From assembly GCF_900129325.1 (NCBI RefSeq), contig NZ_FQUP01000004.1, forward strand, positions 521,001-585,000: a stretch of 64,000 nucleotides of DNA. The letters run 5' to 3'. The notes under the pieces are model-generated. The model ran no database searches and was not told the DNA's origin. It saw only the letters and a list, made by a program, of their open reading frames with translations. A program made the position numbers and the translations under genes. Positions 8,294-16,376 of the stretch are shown in pieces; positions within the stretch are counted from its first letter, which is position 1, and each line of letters begins with the position of its first letter. The stretch comes from Kaistia soli DSM 19436. Its GTDB lineage: Bacteria; Pseudomonadota; Alphaproteobacteria; Rhizobiales; Kaistiaceae.

Positions 8294-10108
8294 ATGTGCA
8301 TTAACTGCGGCCTGAACGAAGCGCTCGGCAAATTGGTAGCTGCCAATCCAGGCACGCCGCTATCGCGCTTTGCTGTCAGCCGGCGCGGTTTCGTGCGCGG
8401 CGCGCTCGCCTGCACCGCTGCGCTCGGGGCGAGCGGCATTCCGGCGTTCGCCGCCACGGACGGCAAGCCGACCTATATCTTCCGCGGCGGCAAGGTCTAC
8501 ACGCAGAACCCAGCAATGCCCTGGGCCGAGGCAGTCGCGGTCAGTGGCAAGACGATCCTGGCGGTCGGCACCAACGCCGAAATCGATAAGCTGAAGGGAC
8601 CTTCGACAAAGGTCGTCGAGCTGGGTGGCCGGCTCCTCATGCCCGGCTTCGTCGAGGGTCATATTCATCCCTTCCTCGGCGCATTCCTGACCTCGGGCGT
8701 CGATCTTCAGGTGCCCGATCTCGACGCTGCGGTCGCCGCGATCGACGCCTATGCCAAGGCCCATCCGACGGGTCCAATCCGCGGCTTCGGCTGGCGCGTC
8801 GATATGTTCGGTCCCGAGGGGCCGACCCGACAGATTATCGACAAGATCGTCTCGGATCGCCCCGCCTTCTTCTTCTCGATCGATGGCCACAGCCTCTGGG
8901 CGAATTCCAAGGCGCTCGAAATCGCCGGCGTCAACAAGGATACGCCTGATCCGATCCCGCGCTTCAGCTATTACGCGCGCGACAAGGACGGCTTCCCCAC
9001 GGGCTATGCGCTCGAGGTGAACGCGGTGCTCCAACTGGTCAACGCCGTGCAGCCGATTTCGCCGACCGCCATGGGGCAGCTGATGGTGGAGTGGATGCCG
9101 AAAGCCTCGGCCGCCGGTATTACCGCGGTCTTCGATGCGGGCGTGCCGCCGATTGGCTCGGACCAGGCCACGATCCTGTCCATGTACACGGACCTAGACA
9201 AGCAGGGGCGTCTGCCCTTCCGCGTCGTCGGTTCCTATATTGTCAAGTCGCCGCCCATCGATACCGCGGTCAAGGAACTGGAGGCGTTGCAAAAGACCGT
9301 CTCGTCGGAACTCGTGGAGATTTCCTTCATGAAGATCATCGGCGACGGGACGCAGAGCGGCTATACGGCCTGGCTGGTCGAGCCCTATTCAGATCGACCT
9401 GATTTCCGGGGTGCCTCGCCTTTCTCGGTCGAAGAGTGGATAGCGCTGATCGGCGCCACCGACGCCGCGGGATATGACGTGCACGTCCACGCATGCGGCG
9501 ACGGCACGGCCCGGATGGTGCTGGACGCGATCGAAAAAGCCATCGCCAACAACCCGCCGCGCAATCGCCGCCACACGATCGCGCATCTCGTCTATGTCAC
9601 CGATGAAGACATGCCGCGCTTCGGAAAGCTCGGCGTCAATTCGGAGTTCTCGGGGAACTGGTTCTCGGGCGATCCGGATACGCTCATCAACATGAAACAG
9701 CGCTATGGCGAGCGGGCCGAACTTATGTATCGCGCCAAGTCGACGCTGAAGAACGGCGGCACGATCTCCTTCGGAACGGATTGGCCGGCATCCGGCTATT
9801 TCTCGACCTTCAAGCCGCTGGATTCGATCCAGATCGCTGTCACGCGCCAGTTGATCGGCAAGAAGGACAACCCGATCCTGGCCCCTCTGGACGAGCGCCT
9901 GACAGTGGCGGAAGCCGTGCATGCCAACACGCTCGGTGCGGCGCGCCAAATCCGCCTCGAAGACAAGATCGGCTCGATCGAAGCGGGCAAGATGGCGGAT
10001 CTGCTCATCCTGGAAAGGAACATCTTCGACGGCGACGTCTATGACATCGCCAGCACGAAGATCGAGCTTACCTTGATGAACGGGCAGGTGGTGCACGGGA
10101 CTGCGTGA
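8294..10108 (+). CDS. Tat-exported amidohydrolase, YtcJ/Amidohydro_3 type
   Basis: Metal-dependent hydrolase of 604 aa. A twin-arginine signal (SRRGFVRG, Arg30-Arg31, followed by a hydrophobic stretch ending AFA) predicts folded export. The mature part starts with the beta-sandwich segment (FRGGKVYTQNP) and has the metal motif GFVEGHIHPF, a second set of His (DVHVHACGDG, HTIAHLVYV) and the late motif SFGTDWPASG of Amidohydro_3. Family members are annotated as N-substituted formamide deformylases or exoenzyme regulators, but the substrate is not predictable. About 29 residues with a CxxC pair (Cys2, Cys5) precede the Tat arginines, which is unusual. A good ribosome site (GAGAGGGA) stands before the ATG. 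Confidence 0.88.
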   Translation: MCINCGLNEALGKLVAANPGTPLSRFAVSRRGFVRGALACTAALGASGIPAFAATDGKPTYIFRGGKVYTQNPAMPWAEAVAVSGKTILAVGTNAEIDKLKGPSTKVVELGGRLLMPGFVEGHIHPFLGAFLTSGVDLQVPDLDAAVAAIDAYAKAHPTGPIRGFGWRVDMFGPEGPTRQIIDKIVSDRPAFFFSIDGHSLWANSKALEIAGVNKDTPDPIPRFSYYARDKDGFPTGYALEVNAVLQLVNAVQPISPTAMGQLMVEWMPKASAAGITAVFDAGVPPIGSDQATILSMYTDLDKQGRLPFRVVGSYIVKSPPIDTAVKELEALQKTVSSELVEISFMKIIGDGTQSGYTAWLVEPYSDRPDFRGASPFSVEEWIALIGATDAAGYDVHVHACGDGTARMVLDAIEKAIANNPPRNRRHTIAHLVYVTDEDMPRFGKLGVNSEFSGNWFSGDPDTLINMKQRYGERAELMYRAKSTLKNGGTISFGTDWPASGYFSTFKPLDSIQIAVTRQLIGKKDNPILAPLDERLTVAEAVHANTLGAARQIRLEDKIGSIEAGKMADLLILERNIFDGDVYDIASTKIELTLMNGQVVHGTA

Positions 10109-10158
10109 GGGAGCGATCGGCGGCCGTGGACATTGAGTGCTCATAGAAGGAGCCATCA

Positions 10159-10677
10159 ATGATCGGACGGACCGCCTTGCTCGCCGCCGCGGTCTTCGGC
10201 GGCGTCATTGCCTCGCAGGCCCCCGAATTCGCCCAGCAATATCGGCAGCGCCTTGGCGGCGCTGTCGACGAACTCCGCCGCGTCGTCGCCGATTTCGACC
10301 GCGATGCGGCAACGGTCGGGCTCGATCGCGAGCGTGCCATTGCCAGCCTGCTCGGCGACGACACCAGGCTGGTGCAATTGCGCGGCGCCAGCACCGCCGC
10401 GTCCGTGGAGCGCTATGAGCGGCTTACCGCCCAGCAGGCGGCCTTCGAAGCAAGCGGCCCGCTTGGCCGTGTCGAGGCTGTGCTCCGCGCGCCCGATCGG
10501 GATCTGGTCGACGCAACCTGGGACAGCTACGAGCCCGCCGTCCCGACGACGACGGCCGGCGCGGTCACGGCCGCGCTCGGCTTCGTCGTCGTCTACATCA
10601 TCGCCGCGTGCTGCCGTCTGGCAACCGTGCCGTTCAGACGGCGCAGGCGCATAAGGGACCGCCGCGAGACGGCCTGA
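10159..10677 (+). CDS. DUF2937 family membrane protein
   Basis: Protein of 172 aa of a family with no known function. It has a hydrophobic N-terminus (residues 5-22), a predicted helical middle rich in Arg and Glu (RQRLGGAVDELRRVVADFDRDA, then LTAQQAAFE), and a second membrane segment near the C-terminus (about 133-158, GAVTAALGFVVVYIIAACC) followed by a basic cytoplasmic tail. This layout, with two membrane anchors around a soluble periplasmic helix bundle, is typical of DUF2937. The ribosome site GAAGGAG precedes the ATG. It converges with homospermidine synthase eight bases downstream. Confidence 0.82.
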   Translation: MIGRTALLAAAVFGGVIASQAPEFAQQYRQRLGGAVDELRRVVADFDRDAATVGLDRERAIASLLGDDTRLVQLRGASTAASVERYERLTAQQAAFEASGPLGRVEAVLRAPDRDLVDATWDSYEPAVPTTTAGAVTAALGFVVVYIIAACCRLATVPFRRRRRIRDRRETA

Positions 10678-10685
10678 GCCCTGCC

Positions 10686-12125
10686 CTATCCGAGCCCATG
10701 CACCAGCACGTTGCGGAACTGCCAGGGGTCGCTGGTATCGATATCCTCGGGGAAAAATCCGGGGCGATCGGTCAGCGGCGTCCAGTCGGTATAGATACCC
10801 TCGACCGTGCCGAGATAGGGCCGCTGGATGCGCAGGCAGAAGTGGTAATCCATCTCATCCGCCTCGACGATGCCGGCGGCCGGATGCTCGAGCGCCCAGA
10901 CCATGCCCGCGACCACCGCGGACGTGACCTGCATACCGGTGGCGTTCTGGTAGGGCGCATTCTGCCGCGCCTCGTCGATGGTCAGGCGCGAACCATACCA
11001 GTAGGCGTTCTTTGCATGGCCATAGAGCAGCACGCCGAGCTCGTCGCGGCCGGCAATGATCTCTTCCTCGGAGAGGATGTGTTGCTTCGCCTGGCGCTGG
11101 CCTGATCGGCCAAACAGCTCATGCAGCGACAGCACCGCGTCGTTGGACGGGTGATAGGCGTAGTGGCAGGTCGGCCGGTAGACGACCTCGCCTTCCTCTC
11201 GCACCGTGAAATGGTCGGCGATCGAGATCGCCTCGTTATGCGTCACCAGGAAGCCAAGTTGCGGACCGGGAGTCGGGCACCAGGAGCGCACGCGCGTGTC
11301 GGCGCCCGGGCCGAGCAGGAAAATCGCGGCACCCGAACCGGTGTCATGCGCGCGAGCATGGTCGGGGACCCATTTCTCATGCGTACCCCAGCCAAGCTCG
11401 GCCGGCTGCAGGCCTTCCGATACGAAGCCGTCGACCGACCAGGTGTTGACGAAGGTGTCGAGCGGCTTCGGATTGCGTGAGCGCTGGGTATCGCGCTCGG
11501 CGATATGGATGCCTTTGACGCCGGTGGCGCGCATCAGCGCGGCCCATTCGCGGCGGTTCTTCGGCTCCTCGAAATCGATGCCGAGATCGCGCGCTACATC
11601 GACCAGCGCATGCTTGACGAACCATGACACCATGCCCGGATTGGCGCCGCAGCAGGAGACCGCCGTCGGCCCACCCGGATGGGCGCGCTTCTCGGCCAGA
11701 AGCTCCTCGCGCAGCGCATAGTTGGAGCGGGAGGCGGGATCGGCCTTGTGGTCATAATAAAAGCCCGGCCAAGGTTCGATGACCGTGTCGATATAGAGGC
11801 TGCCGAGTTCGCGCGTCAGCTTCATGATGTCGAGCGACGATGTGTCGACCGAGAGATTGACGCAGAAGGCCTGCCCCTCACCGCCGGTCAGAAGCGGCGT
11901 CAGCACCTCGCGGTAGTTTTCGCGGGTCAGGGCAACGCGGACATGGCGGGCACCGAAGGTCGCAAGCAGACCGGCATTCTCGTCGCCCGGCTCGACGACG
12001 ACGATCTGTGCACGATCGAGCGCAAAGTGGCGCCGGAGCAATGGCAGGATGCCGCGTCCGATCGAACCGAAGCCGATAATGACCACGGGGCCATCGATAC
12101 GACCATAGACCGGCCAACTCGCCAT
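10686..12125 (-). CDS. hss: homospermidine synthase
   Basis: NAD-dependent enzyme (479 aa) that joins two putrescines, or putrescine and spermidine, to sym-homospermidine, a common polyamine in alphaproteobacteria. The N-terminus carries the dinucleotide fold (VVIIGFGSIGRGILPLL), followed by saccharopine-dehydrogenase-like regions such as AVSCCGANPGMVSWFVKHAL. The frame opens at 12143, but AAGGAGA lies inside those first codons and sits about nine bases before the ATG at 12125, so I place the start there. A terminator separates it from the acetyltransferase upstream, so it is probably transcribed on its own, although it acts just after ornithine decarboxylase in the pathway. Confidence 0.93.
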   Translation of the reverse strand: MASWPVYGRIDGPVVIIGFGSIGRGILPLLRRHFALDRAQIVVVEPGDENAGLLATFGARHVRVALTRENYREVLTPLLTGGEGQAFCVNLSVDTSSLDIMKLTRELGSLYIDTVIEPWPGFYYDHKADPASRSNYALREELLAEKRAHPGGPTAVSCCGANPGMVSWFVKHALVDVARDLGIDFEEPKNRREWAALMRATGVKGIHIAERDTQRSRNPKPLDTFVNTWSVDGFVSEGLQPAELGWGTHEKWVPDHARAHDTGSGAAIFLLGPGADTRVRSWCPTPGPQLGFLVTHNEAISIADHFTVREEGEVVYRPTCHYAYHPSNDAVLSLHELFGRSGQRQAKQHILSEEEIIAGRDELGVLLYGHAKNAYWYGSRLTIDEARQNAPYQNATGMQVTSAVVAGMVWALEHPAAGIVEADEMDYHFCLRIQRPYLGTVEGIYTDWTPLTDRPGFFPEDIDTSDPWQFRNVLVHGLG

Positions 12126-12201
12126 TTGCACATTCTCCTTCATTCAACCCAACAGAACGCGGCTAACCTACAGTCCTTCTGTGACGAACTGAACCGTCAT
12201 G

Positions 12202-12239
12202 AAAAAAGCCCGGCCGCTCCCTCGCAGGAACGGCCGGGC
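12202..12239 (-). terminator. rho-independent terminator after the decarboxylase-acetyltransferase unit
   Basis: On the minus strand a perfect 9-base stem (GCCCGGCCG with CGGCCGGGC) encloses a 14-base loop and is followed by six T residues. It lies 20 bases past the acetyltransferase stop. Confidence 0.85.
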
Positions 12240-12258
12240 CCTGTCGTTTCGGCGAAGG

Positions 12259-12813
12259 TCAAGCTGCGAGGCGCAGCGGCTCCAGCACCTCGAAATCCGG
12301 TCCGACCAGCGACGGCGTCGCGAAATCGCCCGTCGGGACCAGCATGCCGGCCGCACCCAAAAGAGCGCCCTCGGCGAATTCGAGCGCCATGAAGCGGCGC
12401 CGGTCGACCGGCCCGGGCATCAAGAGCCGCGTGGTGAGCGCGACGGAGAAGCCGAAGCGGCTGTAATAATCCGCGTCGCCGACGAGGATCACCGCCTTGT
12501 GGCCGAGTACGGCCGCGCGGTTCAGCGCGGCGCGCATCAGCTTGGAGCCGAGGCCTTCGCTCTGGCGCTCTGGGGCCACTGCGAGCGGGCCGAGCAGCAG
12601 CGCGTCGCGGCCGCCGGCCGCGACGTTCCACAGCCGCACGGTGCCAACCAGCGCATCGCCATCGCGGGCAGCGAGGGCGAGGCCGGCGGCCGGCAGGCGG
12701 CCTTCGCGCAGGCGTTCGGAGCTCTTGAGGAAGCGGTCCGGACCCATCGCGCGGTCGAGCAGGAGTTCACGGGCGCCGGCTTCCGCCGGCGCCTCTGCGC
12801 CAATCACGATCAT
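12259..12813 (-). CDS. GNAT family N-acetyltransferase, YhbS-like
   Basis: Acetyl-CoA-dependent N-acetyltransferase of 184 aa. The GNAT core is clear: beta-4 region with LGPLAVAPERQSEGLGSKLM (the Q/R-x-x-G-x-G/A pyrophosphate-binding loop), then an alpha helix, AVILVGDADYYSRFGF, which is typical of the YhbS-like subgroup. It starts 12 bases after the ornithine decarboxylase stop and ends in front of a terminator, so it is co-transcribed with the decarboxylase. A polyamine or an amine substrate would fit this position, but YhbS-like enzymes act on many substrates, so this is only inference from context. Confidence 0.88.
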   Translation of the reverse strand: MIVIGAEAPAEAGARELLLDRAMGPDRFLKSSERLREGRLPAAGLALAARDGDALVGTVRLWNVAAGGRDALLLGPLAVAPERQSEGLGSKLMRAALNRAAVLGHKAVILVGDADYYSRFGFSVALTTRLLMPGPVDRRRFMALEFAEGALLGAAGMLVPTGDFATPSLVGPDFEVLEPLRLAA

Positions 12814-12825
12814 GATGCGTTGCCT

Positions 12826-13959
12826 TCAGATCACGTAGGAGGCAAGCGGCTCGAAGCCGTTGAAAGCGACGGCCGAATAGGTCGTCGTGTAGGCGCCCGT
12901 GCCCTCGATCAGCACCTCGTCGCCGATCGAAAGCGTGACCGGCAGGTTGTACGGGGTCTTCTCGTAGAGCACGTCGGCCGAATCGCAGGTCGGGCCGGCG
13001 AGGATGCAGGGCGCCACGACGTCGCCGTCATGCGTCGTGCGGATCGGGTAACGGATCGACTCGTCCATCGTCTCGGCGAGGCCGCCGAACTTGCCGATGT
13101 CGAGATAGACCCAGCGCGGATCATCCTCGCGGTCGCTCTTCTTGGAGATGAGCACGACCTCGGACTTGATGATGCCGGCATTGCCGACCATGCCGCGGCC
13201 CGGCTCGATGATCGTCTCCGGGATACGGTTGCCGAAATGCCGCTTCAGCGCCTGGTCGATCGACGAGCCGTAGCTCTCGACGCCCGGGACTTCCTTCAGG
13301 TAGCGCGTCGGGAAACCGCCACCGAGATTGACCATCGACAGCTGGATGCCACGCTCGGCAAGGGTCTCGAAGATGCCGGCGGCCGACGCGAGCGCGCCGT
13401 CCCAGGCTTCCGTGTTGCCCTGCTGCGAGCCGACATGGAACGAGATGCCATAGGCAACGAGACCGAGGCTCTGCGCATGCTCAAGCACGCCGACAGCCAT
13501 CTCGGGCTCGCAGCCGAACTTGCGCGACAGCGGCCATTCGGCGCCCGCGCCATCGCAGAGGATGCGGCAGAACACGCGCATGCCGGGGGCGGCACGGGCC
13601 ACCTTCTCGACTTCCGCTTCGCAATCGACCGAGTAGAGCGCGATGCCCCGCGAGAAGGCGGCAGCGATGTCGCGCTCCTTCTTGATCGTGTTTCCGAAGG
13701 AGATGCGATCGGGCGTCGCGCCGGCGGCCAGCGCCATGTCGATTTCAGCCACCGAGGCGCAATCGAAGCACGAGCCGAGCGAGGCGAGCAGACGCAGGAC
13801 TTCCGGCGCCGGATTGGCCTTCACCGCATAAAAGATGCGCGTGTCAGGCAGCGCATGCGCGAAGGCCAGGAAATTCTCCCGCACGACATCGAGATCGACC
13901 ACGAGGCAAGGGCCGTCGGGACGTCGGGTGTTGAGGAAGTCGATGATGCGAGCGGTCAT
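12826..13959 (-). CDS. ornithine (or ornithine/lysine) decarboxylase, alanine-racemase fold
   Basis: PLP-dependent decarboxylase of 377 aa making putrescine from ornithine. The PLP lysine is Lys47 in FYAVKANP, the phosphate-binding glycine loop is VNLGGGFP, EPGRGMV binds the cofactor, and the active-site Cys lies in GPTCDSADVLYE; the dimer-contact region FNGF ends the protein. The size and motifs fit the short alphaproteobacterial ODC/LODC group, not the large E. coli SpeF fold. The frame is open upstream to 14187, but the ATG at 13959 gives the normal family start. It heads a unit with the GNAT gene and has a very long leader (see the next entry). Confidence 0.93.
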   Translation of the reverse strand: MTARIIDFLNTRRPDGPCLVVDLDVVRENFLAFAHALPDTRIFYAVKANPAPEVLRLLASLGSCFDCASVAEIDMALAAGATPDRISFGNTIKKERDIAAAFSRGIALYSVDCEAEVEKVARAAPGMRVFCRILCDGAGAEWPLSRKFGCEPEMAVGVLEHAQSLGLVAYGISFHVGSQQGNTEAWDGALASAAGIFETLAERGIQLSMVNLGGGFPTRYLKEVPGVESYGSSIDQALKRHFGNRIPETIIEPGRGMVGNAGIIKSEVVLISKKSDREDDPRWVYLDIGKFGGLAETMDESIRYPIRTTHDGDVVAPCILAGPTCDSADVLYEKTPYNLPVTLSIGDEVLIEGTGAYTTTYSAVAFNGFEPLASYVI

Positions 13960-14038
13960 GGACGTGATCCCACGGGCCGAGCGAAGGCCCACTAGCGTTG
14001 CGAAACGGCGAAGCGGAGCAAAGCCTTCGCGCCGACCG

Positions 14039-14266
14039 CTATGGACGCGGACGGAACGCTGACAGAGCGCCGTTTTGCCGGCTAAGCCGGCAGATTTCGC
14101 GGGTGGCGGTCGCGGCTGGAACTCTCGCGAGTTCCGTAAGCGCCGCCGTCGCTTGGAACGGGAAAACCCGATCCGCACGCCCGGCAAGGATGTAGTGCCT
14201 CTTCAGTGACCACGGCCGATGGAGAGCCGGTAGAGACCAAAAAAGCCCGCTACGTCGTTGCTTCAA
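14039..14266 (-). CDS. possible leader reading frame in the decarboxylase leader (75 codons, TTG start)
   Basis: GGAGGA at 14273-14278 stands six bases before TTG at 14266, and the frame runs 75 codons to a TAG 79 bases before the decarboxylase ATG. The peptide is rich in Arg, His, Phe and Trp near its start (SGLFWSLPALHRPWSLKRHY). I do not recognise it as a known protein. The frame also stays open back to 14560, so the length alone proves nothing. It could be a regulatory upstream ORF, or simply open by chance inside a structured RNA. Confidence 0.25.
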   Translation of the reverse strand: MKQRRSGLFWSLPALHRPWSLKRHYILAGRADRVFPFQATAALTELARVPAATATREICRLSRQNGALSAFRPRP

Positions 14267-14328
14267 GTCGCGTCCTCCGCGGAGACGGAGTTCACCGGTT
14301 CGCTTTCCGGCTGCCGACCTTTCCAGGA

Positions 14329-14472
14329 TCACTCCTGGACTCCTTCGTGGCCCTTTCGGGATCCACATGGGCGTCGCCCCGGCCTCTTGTCCGGAGCCCC
14401 ACCGGTCGGCACGCAACCACAGGCACGTGCGATAATTGGGCAAGGCGTAGGTATGATGATCGACCGTCGCAT
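14329..14472 (-). CDS. possible 47-aa upstream peptide in the decarboxylase leader
   Basis: An ATG at 14472 opens a 47-codon frame rich in Pro, Cys, Arg and Gly (IPTPCPIIARACGCVPTGG near the start). Its TGA stop lies exactly in the GTGA tetraloop of the 14322-14339 hairpin. No strong ribosome site precedes it. I do not recognise the peptide. It may be a leader peptide or a chance frame. Confidence 0.22.
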   Translation of the reverse strand: MRRSIIIPTPCPIIARACGCVPTGGAPDKRPGRRPCGSRKGHEGVQE

Positions 14473-14713
14473 TCAAGCGGTTTTTCGGTTCGCAGCCAGA
14501 AAATTGCATACGGGCTTGGTCCGCAGGCGAAAACGCTCGAAATCGCCGTACCCGTGACACGAAACGGTCGCATTTCCCGCAGGAACGCGAGGGATTCAGA
14601 CCCCGCCCTCTTATTGGGCGGACGCTGACTGATTGGCATGCAGCGTGCTGATTCGCCCTTTTGAGCGGCCCCGCTTTCGCTTAAGCACGGGAGCAGCAAA
14701 ACGGGAGAGCGGC

Positions 14714-16303
14714 ATGAGCGAAACGGTCGTCGGCGAAAAGGGCATGGTTGTGGCGCCGCACCGGGCGGCGGCTGAGGCCGGAGCCGAGATCCTGAGGGCC
14801 GGCGGCAACGCGATCGAGGCGATGATTGCCACCGCCGCGACCATCGCCGTCGTCTATCCGCATATGAACGCGATCGGCGGCGACGGCTTCTGGCTGATCC
14901 GCGAGCCGGGCAAGGAGCCGCGCTATATCGAGGCGTGCGGTGGTGCGGGCTCGAAGGCGAGCATTCGCGCCTATCACGACAAGGGCCACGACCGGATTCC
15001 TGTGCGCGGCCCCGACGCAGCCGTGACGGTAGCCGGCGCGGTCTCGGGCTGGGACCTCGCTTTCCAGCTCTCGCAAAGCCTCGGCGGCGCCATCGACCGC
15101 CGCACGCTCCTCGCGGACGCCATCGCGAGGGCCAAGGCCGGTATCGCGGTGACGCGGTCGCAGGCGCATCTCACCAAAGTTCATCGCGATGCGCTCGCCG
15201 CCGCACCTGGGTTCTCGGACGTCTTCCTCAAGGACGGCGAAGCGCCGGCCCTTGGCGACATCATCCACCAGCCGCGCCTGGCCGAGACGCTTGACCAACT
15301 CGCCCATGCGGGTTTCTCCGATTTCTATCGGGGCGACGTCGCGCAGGTTATCGCAGACGATCTCGATCGCATGGGTGCGCCTGTAACGCGGGAGGATCTT
15401 GCCCGCCATGAAGCGCGCTTCCGCTCACCGCTCTCGGTCCGCCTCGCGGATGCCAATGTCTACAACGCCCCGCCGCCGACGCAGGGCCTCGCCTCGCTCA
15501 TCATCCTCGGCGTGTTCGAGCGACTGGGCATCAAGCGCGGCGAGACGTTCGAGCATGTGCATGGCCTCGTCGAGGCAACGAAGCGCGCCTTCATGATCCG
15601 AGATCGCGCCGTCACCGATCCGCTCTTTGCCGGCGATGTTTCCGTCCATCTCAGCCCCCGCGCGCTGGAACGTGAGGCTGCGGCGGTCGACATGAAGCGG
15701 GCTCTGCCTTGGCCACAAGTCGCTCAGAAGGGGGACACGGTCTGGCTCGGCGCGATCGACTCAAATGGCCTCGCCGTCTCCTATATCCAGTCGATCTTCT
15801 TCGAGTTCGGCTCGGGCTGCGTGCTGCCCCAGACCGGCATCACCTGGCAGAACCGCGGCTCAAGCTTTTCGCTCGATCCGGGCGCTGTCAATCCGCTCGA
15901 ACCGGGCCGCAAGCCGTTCCATACGCTCAACCCGGCCATGGCCCGCTTCGACGATGGCCGCATCATGAGCTACGGCACGATGGGCGGCGAAGGTCAGCCG
16001 CAGACGCAGGGGGCCGTCTTCACGCGCTATGCGCGCTTCGGGATGGACCTTGCGGCGGCCATCGACGCGCCGCGCTGGCTGCTCGGCCGGACATGGGGCT
16101 CCGACGCGACCAATCTTCGCCTCGAAAACCGTTTGGATCCCGATCTCGTGCTGGCGCTGCAGCGCGCCGGCCATGATGTCGAGGTGATCGACGAGGCCTA
16201 TTCCGACGTGATGGGGCATGCCGGCGCGATCGTGCGCCGCAAGGATGGCCGTCTCTTCGGTGCCGCGGACCCGCGTTCGGACGGAGCGGCGGTGCCCGCC
16301 TGA
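14714..16303 (+). CDS. gamma-glutamyltransferase-family hydrolase (YwrD/HpxW-like)
   Basis: N-terminal-nucleophile hydrolase of the GGT family (529 aa). The large-subunit part has EILRAGGNAIEAMIATA and IGGDGFWLI; the self-cleavage site precedes Thr342 in KGDTVWLGAIDSNGLAVS, which becomes the new N-terminus and nucleophile of the small subunit, and GEGQPQTQ (residues about 430) is the glycine-rich loop. There is no signal peptide, unlike periplasmic GGT, and length and motifs match the cytoplasmic YwrD/HpxW branch, in which one member hydrolyses oxamate. The start at 14714 has GGAGAG ahead of it. An amidase follows in the same direction, so an amide-degrading pathway is likely; the real substrate is unknown. 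Confidence 0.88.
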   Translation: MSETVVGEKGMVVAPHRAAAEAGAEILRAGGNAIEAMIATAATIAVVYPHMNAIGGDGFWLIREPGKEPRYIEACGGAGSKASIRAYHDKGHDRIPVRGPDAAVTVAGAVSGWDLAFQLSQSLGGAIDRRTLLADAIARAKAGIAVTRSQAHLTKVHRDALAAAPGFSDVFLKDGEAPALGDIIHQPRLAETLDQLAHAGFSDFYRGDVAQVIADDLDRMGAPVTREDLARHEARFRSPLSVRLADANVYNAPPPTQGLASLIILGVFERLGIKRGETFEHVHGLVEATKRAFMIRDRAVTDPLFAGDVSVHLSPRALEREAAAVDMKRALPWPQVAQKGDTVWLGAIDSNGLAVSYIQSIFFEFGSGCVLPQTGITWQNRGSSFSLDPGAVNPLEPGRKPFHTLNPAMARFDDGRIMSYGTMGGEGQPQTQGAVFTRYARFGMDLAAAIDAPRWLLGRTWGSDATNLRLENRLDPDLVLALQRAGHDVEVIDEAYSDVMGHAGAIVRRKDGRLFGAADPRSDGAAVPA

Positions 16304-16356
16304 ACGGGAGCGGCGCGAGATTGGCGCGGGGTCTGAAATAAGGCTATGAAACGAAC

Positions 16357-16376
16357 CATCGGCGGCTAAGCCGATG
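16357..16376 (+). other. hairpin containing the upstream amidase start codon
   Basis: CATCGGC and GCCGATG form a perfect seven-base stem with a GGCTAA loop. The ATG at 16374 is part of the 3' arm, so if that start is used it would be hidden in RNA structure; the ATG at 16404 would be free. Confidence 0.4.

Larger units (their letters stand above)
13960..14480 (-). ncRNA. structured 5' leader of ornithine decarboxylase, candidate speF leader
   Basis: About 500 bases without a conserved protein precede the decarboxylase. On the minus strand there are three perfect hairpins closed by GNRA loops: 14322-14339 (seven base pairs, loop GTGA), 14351-14360 (CCC-GAAA-GGG, extended by TGG/CCA) and 14118-14135 (seven base pairs, loop GCGA, with a further GCGGC/GCCGC stem outside). 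Also visible are GGGC-GAC-GCCC at 14369-14379 and GCCGGC-TTA-GCCGGC near 14076-14090. A conserved RNA called the speF leader is known upstream of alphaproteobacterial ornithine decarboxylase genes. The match to it rests on position and structure, not on a model search; the 5' end is a guess. Confidence 0.55.
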
